Source of the DNA: an uncultured Collinsella sp.
GTDB lineage: Bacteria > Actinomycetota > Coriobacteriia > Coriobacteriales > Coriobacteriaceae
Assembly: GCA_900757385.1 (NCBI GenBank)
Contig: CAAENO010000005.1
Span: 1 to 10,104 of the forward strand
Length of the DNA: 10,104 nt
Direction of reading: 5' to 3'
Part shown: piece after piece, positions 5,475 through 10,104 of the stretch
Position numbering within the stretch: position 1 is the first letter of the stretch
Layout: each line of letters begins with the position of its first letter
The notes under the pieces: model-generated
The model's database searches: none
What the model saw: the letters and a program-made list of their open reading frames with translations, nothing else
Told to the model about the DNA's origin: nothing
Translations under genes and position numbers: made by a program

Positions 5475-6332
5475 ATGATCAAGATGTTCGCGAGTGATTT
5501 AGACGGAACGCTGCTGAACGCACTGCATGAGGCGGATGGGACCATCCGCCGTGCCATCCGCGAGCTGACCGGGGCTGGCTTGCATGTGGTTCCCGCGACT
5601 GGACGCTCGACGTTGCCGATCGGCGAGCATGGCTTTACGGGCCTGGCGCTTGACGCCTGCTGCTCCAATGGGTCCATCGTGCGCGACAGCCATGGTGAGG
5701 TGCTCAAGACCTGGACCATCGATCCGCAAGTCACTGAGGAACTGCTCAAGGCGTTTCCGGACATTTGCTTTGATTGCTCCACGCCCGATGGCATGTACTC
5801 GAGCGGTTCGTTCGAGATGCATCAGGCGGGCTTTAAAAAAGACAGTCCTATCAAGCGCATCGTGATGCGTGGCATGCGTGCGCGTGGCGGGTATCACGAG
5901 GAACAGTATTTCGACCAGTCGATTGGTGACATCCTGCGCCACGATGTGTGCAAGATCAACTGCCGTGTGACCTCGCCCGAGTTGGAGCGTGACCTTAAGG
6001 CATATCTTGCCGAGCGCTCGGACCATGTGGTCAACGCGCCGTTCGATCCGGTGATGTTCGAGATCACGGACGTGGCATGCAACAAGGGCGAGAGCGTGGC
6101 CTGGCTGGCGGGCTACTACGGTATTGCCGAGGACGAGGTCGCGGTCTATGGAGACGGCGGCAACGACATCGCCATGCTCAAGCGTTTCCGCCACAGCTAC
6201 GCGACCAAAAACGGCAGCGATGCAGCCAAGGTCGCCGCGAGCGCAACTATCGGCAGCTGCATGGTCCACGCCGTCCCCAAACACATGCTCGCCACCATGC
6301 GCACGCAGAACTCCCGCACCATCATCGAATAA
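5475..6332 (+). CDS. Cof-type HAD-IIB family phosphatase
   Basis: This 285-residue cytoplasmic protein has all four HAD motifs: motif I D-L-D-G-T-L-L (8-14, nucleophile Asp8 and acid/base Asp10), motif II Thr42 in A-T-G-R (41-44), motif III Lys204 in N-K-G, and motif IV G-D-G-G-N-D (226-231). The region between motifs II and III is long enough for a C2-type (IIB) cap, as in Cof/YbiV/SupH sugar-phosphate phosphatases. The substrate is probably a phosphorylated metabolite such as a sugar phosphate or flavin precursor, but cannot be assigned from sequence alone. Length and start are normal, with AAGGAG 10 bases before the ATG. It looks monocistronic, with its own promoter upstream. A perfect palindrome begins at the last base of its stop codon. 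Confidence 0.9.
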   Translation: MIKMFASDLDGTLLNALHEADGTIRRAIRELTGAGLHVVPATGRSTLPIGEHGFTGLALDACCSNGSIVRDSHGEVLKTWTIDPQVTEELLKAFPDICFDCSTPDGMYSSGSFEMHQAGFKKDSPIKRIVMRGMRARGGYHEEQYFDQSIGDILRHDVCKINCRVTSPELERDLKAYLAERSDHVVNAPFDPVMFEITDVACNKGESVAWLAGYYGIAEDEVAVYGDGGNDIAMLKRFRHSYATKNGSDAAKVAASATIGSCMVHAVPKHMLATMRTQNSRTIIE

Positions 6333-6362
6333 TGTGACAAAGGGACTGTCCCTTTGTCACAT
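6332..6362. repeat. Dispersed palindrome, copy 1 (31 bp)
   Basis: A perfect inverted repeat with 15-base arms around T6347. Its left arm is ATGTGACAAAGGGAC. It starts on the last base of the HAD stop codon, so the mRNA 3' end would fold into a strong hairpin, but no T-tract follows. Bases 6330-6361 (32 bp) are identical to 7061-7092, including a leading TAA. It may act as a 3'-end stabiliser, a weak terminator, or simply a REP-like dispersed element. Confidence 0.9.
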
Positions 6363-6403
6363 GGGAGATACCGGCTTTTGGCGTATAGGACTATTACGCT
6401 TTC

Positions 6404-6626
6404 GCCACCAACAAATTTCGAGTTATTCGGCCTGTCGGAGGACGTTAAATGGCTAAAGATGCCCTCTCGGGAACATTCATGCCTCTAATGGTGTTTGATT
6501 CGGTGACGTAAGTGCGCAAATGGGCATGTATACGCTCAAATAAGGACAAAAACCCTCAGATAATCCCGGCGGTGCATTTATACAGAACCAGTAGCGTGGC
6601 CGAATAACTCGAAAAATGTAGGTGGC
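6404..6626. mobile_element. MITE-like element bounded by 29-bp imperfect inverted repeats
   Basis: The left end, GCCACCAACAAATTTCGAG... (6404-6432), and the right end (6598-6626) are inverted copies differing at three positions. The inner 17 bp, TTTCGAGTTATTCGGCC (6416-6432 versus the complement of 6598-6614), is perfect. The ~165 bp between the ends have no credible gene. The element is non-coding, about 223 bp, and placed between two other palindromic repeats. I see no clear target-site duplication, so a transposition origin is inferred only from size and end structure. A structured RNA or a repeat relic are alternatives. Confidence 0.5.
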
Positions 6627-6638
6627 AGTTCGGCGACA

Positions 6639-6683
6639 AGCTCGGGTATGGCAAAGGAACTGTTCCTTCGCCATACCCGAGCT
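6639..6683. repeat. 45-bp inverted repeat, diverged relative of the two identical palindromes
   Basis: Twenty-two-base arms around T6661 pair with one mismatch (A6653 against C6669), which becomes a U-G wobble in the minus-strand RNA. The core CAAAGGAACTGTTCCTTCG matches CAAAGGGACTGTCCCTTTG of the palindromes at 6332 and 7064, with a G-to-A change balanced by a C-to-T change on the other arm. The outer arms (AGCTCGGGTATGG and complement) are different. It ends 27 bases before the putative promoter of the small peptide gene. Confidence 0.8.
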
Positions 6684-6709
6684 CCGATCTTCTGAAATAC
6701 GAACAAACA

Positions 6710-6739
6710 TTCGCATATCTAACTGCGCTTTGATAGAAT
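6710..6739 (+). promoter_or_regulatory. Candidate promoter of the 41-codon gene
   Basis: TAGAAT at 6734-6739 (five of six) is preceded at 18 bp by TTCGCA at 6710-6715 (four of six). Transcription would start near 6746, giving a leader of about 58 bases before the ATG at 6804. That leader contains the hairpin that hides the ribosome binding site. Confidence 0.45.
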
Positions 6740-6768
6740 CGGTATCGTTGACGGCAGTTCCATGTGCC

Positions 6769-6803
6769 GGGCAGCGCCCTCCATCTGATGGGAGGTGATG
6801 CCC
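6769..6803 (+). promoter_or_regulatory. Hairpin burying the Shine-Dalgarno sequence of the 41-codon gene
   Basis: The ribosome binding site GGAGGTGA (6791-6798) is ideally placed, yet GGAGG (6791-6795) pairs with CCTCC (6778-6782), with A6783/T6789 and T6784/A6788 extending the stem. An outer stem, GGGCA (6769-6773) with TGCCC (6799-6803), closes directly against the ATG. Two 5-bp stems of mostly G-C pairs would strongly inhibit initiation on the primary transcript. Such built-in occlusion is typical of type I toxin mRNAs and translational switches. Confidence 0.65.
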
Positions 6804-6929
6804 ATGACCGATTTGATTGATTTCGTGAAGCTCCTGACCGCTTTGGTCTCGCTCCTCACGACGCTTATCGGACTTTCCGAGGCACTCAAGCAACGTTCGA
6901 AGCAACGTAAGAGGGGTCGCCGCCGTTAA
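6804..6929 (+). CDS. Small hydrophobic peptide with basic tail, candidate type I toxin
   Basis: The ORF encodes 41 residues: MTDLIDFVKLLTALVSLLTT, then LIGLSEALKQ, then a tail with K/R at 29, 31, 33, 35-37 and 39-41 (nine of the last thirteen residues). Residues 4-28 form one helix long enough to enter a membrane. Polar residues (D3, D6, K9, T12, S16, T20, G23, E26) recur every three to four positions, so it may be amphipathic. The start is supported by GGAGGTGA 5 bases upstream, sequestered in a hairpin. A promoter on the opposite strand faces it from the 3' side. These features together fit a type I toxin (TxpA/BsrG/Fst-like in architecture, not recognisably in sequence). A phenol-soluble-modulin-like or leaderless bacteriocin peptide, or a small membrane regulator, are alternatives. 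It does not match a family I can name. Confidence 0.65.
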   Translation: MTDLIDFVKLLTALVSLLTTLIGLSEALKQRSKQRKRGRRR

Positions 6930-6943
6930 GACGTTGACCCCCT

Positions 6944-6990
6944 AAAACAAGCAACGGCGCTGCCCAGCTTTCCAGAACTTGGGCTGCCGT
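6944..6990 (-). terminator. Hairpin plus T-rich tract at the 3' side of the small gene, terminator-like on the minus strand
   Basis: ACGGC (6954-6958) pairs with GCCGT (6986-6990), and GCCCA (6962-6966) with TGGGC (6980-6984), around an 11-base loop and a small internal bulge. Read on the minus strand the stem is followed by TGCTTGTTTT, as in an intrinsic terminator. In the plus direction what follows (CGACACTATTCT) is a poorer T-tract, though the same hairpin would cap the 3' end of the small-gene mRNA. It lies directly downstream of the minus-strand promoter at 6998-7026. Confidence 0.45.
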
Positions 6991-6997
6991 CGACACT

Positions 6998-7026
6998 ATT
7001 CTACCCACGAATGACATTTTGGACAA
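6998..7026 (-). promoter_or_regulatory. Candidate antisense promoter facing the 41-codon gene
   Basis: On the minus strand TTGTCC (complement of 7021-7026), a 17-bp spacer and TAGAAT (complement of 6998-7003) form a plausible sigma-A promoter. The -10 box is identical to that proposed for the sense gene. Transcription would start near 6991 and run toward the 3' end of the small gene. If it stops at the hairpin at 6944-6990 the RNA would be only about 50 nt. If it reads on it would cover the coding region. Either product is complementary to the sense transcript. Confidence 0.45.
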
Positions 7027-7060
7027 TCGACAATGCCGCTTCTAAAAGCTGAGCGCAACC

Positions 7061-7092
7061 TAATGTGACAAAGGGACTGTCCCTTTGTCACA
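7061..7092. repeat. Dispersed palindrome, copy 2
   Basis: A 32-bp stretch identical to 6330-6361: TAA followed by a perfect 29-bp inverted repeat with 14-base arms around T7078. It lies 131 bases after the small gene's stop and about 40 bases before the TetR promoter region. The two identical copies flank the segment that contains the IR-bounded element and the small peptide gene. Confidence 0.9.
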
Positions 7093-7118
7093 ACCCAAAT
7101 ATTGCCTTTACGTGTTGA

Positions 7119-7163
7119 TGCACACGGTGTGCAATAATACTCGCACTGTGCAATAGCGCACAG
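7119..7163 (+). promoter_or_regulatory. TetR promoter region with two operator-like palindromes
   Basis: A perfect palindrome TGCACAC-G-GTGTGCA (7119-7133) overlaps a probable extended -10 box, TG-C-AATAAT (7130-7138). A second palindrome, CTGTGC-AATAGC-GCACAG (7146-7163), lies just downstream, over the expected start of transcription. The two share GTGCAATA. A clear -35 at standard spacing is missing; TTGATG at 7115-7120 is too close at 12-14 bp. Two symmetric sites over the promoter of a TetR gene strongly suggest autoregulation. Confidence 0.6.
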
Positions 7164-7184
7164 GCTGAGTAACAAGGAGGACGC

Positions 7185-7895
7185 TTGTCCCAGCTCGAGA
7201 AATGCGATCGCCGGTCCCTTCGCTCGCAGCGTGCCCTTCGCCAGGCACTTGCCAGCGAGCTTGCCGAAAGCGGCGACCTTTCGCGCATTAATGTCGCGTC
7301 GCTCACCGAGCGTGCTGGCCTTACGCGCCGCACGTTCTATTCGCACTATCGCGATATTCCCGACTTTATCAATCAAATCGAGGACGGCTTGCTGGCCGAG
7401 ATCCGTGAGCGCATTGAGCTCATCACCGCAGCTCAGCTGCCCGATCTCTATCACAACATCGATGAGCTCGAGCCGGCGCCCGGTTCGGTTGAGCTGCTGC
7501 GTTATCTTGCGGCCAACCGCGACTTAATCGGTGCGCTGCTGGGTCCGGGCGGCGACCAGGCCTTCATTAAAAGGATTATCGACACCGCGCGTGAGGCTGT
7601 GGTGCCGCGTGCGCAGACGGGCATTTTGGGCCTGGCGCTGGGCACGTTCTTTGACTACTACGTCACCTACGTCGTGAGCGCCGAGGTCGGCATGATTCAG
7701 CGCTGGTTTGAGCGTGGGCTCACCGAATCGCCCGAGGCCATGGCGCGCATTATGACGGTGCTCGCTTTTGTGCGCCCCGGCGACCTGTATGGCCAACCCA
7801 TCGATATCAACGTGCCGGAATACGGCATGAAGCTATTGAACTTGCAGCTCGAGGACACGGTCGACACCGCCGCAACCGTCGAGTCCAACAACTAA
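7185..7895 (+). CDS. TetR/AcrR-family transcriptional regulator
   Basis: This 236-residue DNA-binding protein has an N-terminal TetR domain, with helix-turn-helix at about 36-57: I-N-V-A-S-L-T-E-R-A-G-L-T-R-R-T-F-Y-S-H-Y. The C-terminal ligand/dimer region contains L-R-Y-L-A-A-N-R-D-L-I-G-A-L-L-G-P-G-G-D-Q-A-F, which resembles the TetR_C_8 (DhaS-like) group. The start is TTG at 7185, chosen because AAGGAGG (7174-7180) sits just before it and no in-frame ATG lies near. The gene ends 11 bases before the dehydratase-activator gene, with GAGGAGA between, so the two form an operon. It probably represses this operon through the palindromes at 7119-7163, with an unknown ligand, perhaps an acyl-CoA or hydroxy acid. 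Confidence 0.88.
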   Translation: MSQLEKCDRRSLRSQRALRQALASELAESGDLSRINVASLTERAGLTRRTFYSHYRDIPDFINQIEDGLLAEIRERIELITAAQLPDLYHNIDELEPAPGSVELLRYLAANRDLIGALLGPGGDQAFIKRIIDTAREAVVPRAQTGILGLALGTFFDYYVTYVVSAEVGMIQRWFERGLTESPEAMARIMTVLAFVRPGDLYGQPIDINVPEYGMKLLNLQLEDTVDTAATVESNN

Positions 7896-7906
7896 GAGGA
7901 GAGACA

Positions 7907-10104
7907 ATGAGCAAACTCGTCGAGGGCATTAAGGACCGCATGGTCGCTGCCGCACGCGAGGCCGCGCCCGCCGTGGTGGACGCCGCGCAGAAGGCCGCGA
8001 CCGCGGCTGCCGAGAAAGTTGCCGAGGCAGTTGCCGATGCCAAGAACGCGGCAGGGGAGACGTCCGTCGCTAGCGAGCCCGCCACCGCCGCTGAGCCCGT
8101 AGCCGCCACCGCCGCCCACGCCCCCGAAGGCGCGATCTTCAACCCCGAGAACGCTCGTGGCAACCTGCACCTGGGCATCGACGTGGGCTCCACCACCGTT
8201 AAGCTCGCTGTGCTCAACGACGACAACCAGATCGTCTACGCCAAGTACCAGCGCCACCACACCGACGTCCGCGCCTGCGCCCGCGACTTGTTCGAGGGCG
8301 CTGCGACCGTGCTGCCGGCTGCCCAAATGACCTGCGCCATCACCGGTTCGGGCGGCCTGCTGCTGTCCCAGTGGCTCGACCTGGAGTTTGTCCAGGAGGT
8401 CATCGCCAGCAAGCGTGCCGTCGAGACCATCATCCCGGCCACCGACGTCGCCATCGAGCTAGGCGGCGAAGACGCCAAGATCATCTACTTCGACAACGGT
8501 ATCGAGCAGCGCATGAACGGCACCTGCGCCGGCGGTACGGGCGCGTTCATCGACCAGATGGCCACCCTGCTCCACACCGATGCCAGCGGCCTCAACGAGC
8601 TCGCGGCCAACGCCACCACCATCTATCCCATCGCCAGCCGCTGCGGCGTCTTTGCCAAGACCGACGTCCAGCCGCTGCTCAACGAGGGCGCCCGCCCCGA
8701 GGACGTGGCCGCTTCCATCTTCCAGGCCGTTGTGACCCAGACCATCTCGGGCCTGGCGTGCGGTCGCCCCATCCGTGGCAACGTTGCCTTCCTGGGCGGC
8801 CCGCTGCAGTACCTCTCCGAGCTGCGCCATCGCTTCTACCTCACGCTCAACCTGGACGAGGAGCACCGTATCGTGCCCCAAAACGCCCACCTGTTTGTGG
8901 CGAGCGGCGCCGCCATGGCGCACGAGTCCAATAAGCTCAGCACGTTCCCGCAGCTTATCGAGGCCATTGACAGCTTGGGCGACACGCAGGGTGCCGAGGT
9001 CGAGCGTCTAGATCCGCTCTTTGCCACCGACGAGGACTTTGCCGAGTTCAAGGGTCGCCACGACCAAGAAGTCGTCCCCAAGGGCAAGCTCGACGGCTAC
9101 ACCGGCCGCGTGTTCATTGGCATCGACGCCGGTTCCACCACCATGAAGGCCGCGCTCGTGGGCGAGGACGGCCAGCTGTTGCATACCTGGTACGGCAACA
9201 ACAACGGTGACATCCTGGGCACGGCCAAGGTCATCATGGCCGATTTCTACAACCACATTCCCGCGGGCTGCACCATCGGCCACGTGACCACCACGGGCTA
9301 CGGTGAGGCGCTACTCATCGAGGCCCTCAAGGCCGATTCCGGCGAGATCGAGACCGTCGCGCACCTGCGCGGCGCCAAGGCGTTCCTGCCCGGCGTCGAG
9401 TTTATCCTGGACATCGGCGGCCAGGACATGAAGTGCCTGCGCGTCAAGGACGGCGTTATCGAGCACATCATGCTCAACGAGGCCTGCTCGTCGGGTTGCG
9501 GCAGCTTTATCGAGAGCTTCGCCGTCTCTATGAACATGGACGTGCGCGCGTTCGCCGATGCCGCCATCCATGCCAAGGTCCCCGTCGACCTGGGCAGCCG
9601 CTGCACGGTTTTTATGAACTCGCGCGTCAAGCAGGCGCAAAAGGAAGGCGCCACGGTGGGCGACATCGCGGCCGGCCTGTCCTATTCCGTCATTAAGAAT
9701 GCCCTGTTCAAGGTCATTAAGCTGCGCGACCCCAAGGAGATCGGCAGCCAGGTGATCGTCCAGGGCGGCACCTTTATGTCCGATGCCACGCTGCGCGCGT
9801 TTGAGCAGCTCACCGGCGTGCATGCCGTGCGCCCTGACATCGCCGGCTGCATGGGCGCCTACGGTGCGGCCCTGCTCGCCCGCGATCGCGCCGGCGCCGA
9901 CGGCACCTCGACCATCCTTTCGGCTGAGGATATCGCACACCTCACCGTGACGCAAAAGCATGTCCGCTGCGGCCGTTGCTCTAACAACTGCCAGCTTACT
10001 GTGAACGACTTTGGCGGCGGTAGGCGCTTCATTACCGGCAACCGTTGCGAGAAGGGCGCCGGCCACAAAAAGCAGAAGACCGAGGCCCCCAACCTCTTCA
10101 AAAA
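7907..10104 (+). CDS. 2-hydroxyacyl-CoA dehydratase activator, double BadF/BcrAD-domain protein, 3' end outside the window
   Basis: The frame is open from the ATG at 7907 to the window edge (732 codons, no stop). Two ASKHA ATPase domains follow one another. The first has G-I-D-V-G-S-T-T (90-97), Cys207 in G-T-C-A-G-G-T-G and Cys246 in S-R-C-G-V-F. The second has G-I-D-A-G-S-T-T (405-412), Cys527 and Cys531 in E-A-C-S-S-G-C-G, and Cys566 in S-R-C-T-V-F. The cysteines fit the shared [4Fe-4S] cluster of HgdC/CompA-type activators, which use ATP to inject an electron into a 2-hydroxyacyl-CoA dehydratase. A C-x2-C-x3-C motif (688, 691, 695) plus Cys714 begins the DUF2229-like region, so the full protein is probably the >1,400-residue fused type. 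Residues 1-87 are an odd Ala/Glu/Lys-rich extension. GAGGAGA (7896-7902) is the ribosome binding site. The physiological substrate is unknown. Confidence 0.88.
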   Translation, partial: MSKLVEGIKDRMVAAAREAAPAVVDAAQKAATAAAEKVAEAVADAKNAAGETSVASEPATAAEPVAATAAHAPEGAIFNPENARGNLHLGIDVGSTTVKLAVLNDDNQIVYAKYQRHHTDVRACARDLFEGAATVLPAAQMTCAITGSGGLLLSQWLDLEFVQEVIASKRAVETIIPATDVAIELGGEDAKIIYFDNGIEQRMNGTCAGGTGAFIDQMATLLHTDASGLNELAANATTIYPIASRCGVFAKTDVQPLLNEGARPEDVAASIFQAVVTQTISGLACGRPIRGNVAFLGGPLQYLSELRHRFYLTLNLDEEHRIVPQNAHLFVASGAAMAHESNKLSTFPQLIEAIDSLGDTQGAEVERLDPLFATDEDFAEFKGRHDQEVVPKGKLDGYTGRVFIGIDAGSTTMKAALVGEDGQLLHTWYGNNNGDILGTAKVIMADFYNHIPAGCTIGHVTTTGYGEALLIEALKADSGEIETVAHLRGAKAFLPGVEFILDIGGQDMKCLRVKDGVIEHIMLNEACSSGCGSFIESFAVSMNMDVRAFADAAIHAKVPVDLGSRCTVFMNSRVKQAQKEGATVGDIAAGLSYSVIKNALFKVIKLRDPKEIGSQVIVQGGTFMSDATLRAFEQLTGVHAVRPDIAGCMGAYGAALLARDRAGADGTSTILSAEDIAHLTVTQKHVRCGRCSNNCQLTVNDFGGGRRFITGNRCEKGAGHKKQKTEAPNLFK

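Noticed and set aside
5245..5478. Plus-strand ORF of 77 codons over the PII remnant
   Set aside because: It is in a different frame from the recognisable PII tail, runs through the terminator hairpin and has an Arg/Ser-rich shadow-type translation.
5499..6284. Minus-strand ORF of 261 codons opposite the HAD phosphatase
   Set aside because: The HAD frame has all four catalytic motifs and a good ribosome binding site. The antisense frame has neither.
6332..6362. Classical rho-independent terminator for the HAD gene
   Set aside because: The stem is perfect but no T-tract follows on either strand, and the same sequence recurs at 7064-7092 away from any stop codon. It is better described as a dispersed palindrome.
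6477..6905. Minus-strand ORF of 142 codons across the small-gene region
   Set aside because: It crosses the 45-bp inverted repeat and half of the IR-bounded element, has no ribosome binding site in context and has a patchwork translation. The plus-strand 41-codon gene has far better signals.
9311..10066. Minus-strand ORFs opposite the dehydratase activator
   Set aside because: The sense frame shows two ASKHA domains and cysteine motifs and stays open to the window edge. The antisense frames are shadows.

Overview
The window looks like chromosomal DNA from a high-GC Coriobacteriia member, most likely Collinsella or a close relative. I infer this from the gene families, the high-GC codon use, the strong AGGAGG-type ribosome binding sites and the style of the intergenic palindromes. 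No database search was possible, so the genus is a judgement. No rRNA or tRNA gene and no insertion sequence with a transposase is visible.

Layout. Bases 1-1240 (minus strand) hold an amino-acid ABC importer: a Tat-type lipoprotein solute-binding protein with its own promoter, a leaky terminator-like hairpin, and the first 12 codons of what is probably the permease. Bases 1241-1585 have no gene but hold a repeat array: six copies of a 15-bp motif spaced 40 bp apart in strictly alternating orientation. Bases 1586-3405 (minus) hold a divergent dxs (1-deoxy-D-xylulose-5-phosphate synthase) and its terminator. A roughly 230-bp divergent intergenic region follows. Then come two tightly coupled plus-strand genes, an HD-domain protein (3634-4191) and a multi-pass membrane protein of the putative ABC-transporter type IV/CmpB family (4195-5214).

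Bases 5215-5474 contain an easily missed relic: the last ~30 codons of a PII nitrogen regulator (GlnB/GlnK), with no start or N-terminal part, followed by an intact terminator hairpin. A Cof-type HAD phosphatase follows (5475-6332). The 850-bp gap from 6333 to 7184 is crowded. It has two identical 32-bp copies of a palindrome, a third diverged relative with paired base changes, a ~223-bp element bounded by 29-bp imperfect inverted repeats, and a 41-codon gene. That gene encodes a hydrophobic/amphipathic peptide with a very basic tail. Its Shine-Dalgarno sequence is buried in a hairpin and a promoter faces it from the 3' side, which is the architecture of a type I toxin-antitoxin locus.

The right end is a two-gene unit: a TetR regulator with a TTG start and palindromic operator candidates over its own promoter, then a very large protein that runs off the window. 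The large protein has two tandem BadF/BcrAD-type ATPase (2-hydroxyacyl-CoA dehydratase activator) domains, a cysteine cluster, and an unusual alanine-rich N-terminal extension. The TetR protein probably controls both itself and this activator.

The most novel candidates are the small-peptide/antisense locus at about 6710-7026 and the 40-bp-period array at 1352-1567.
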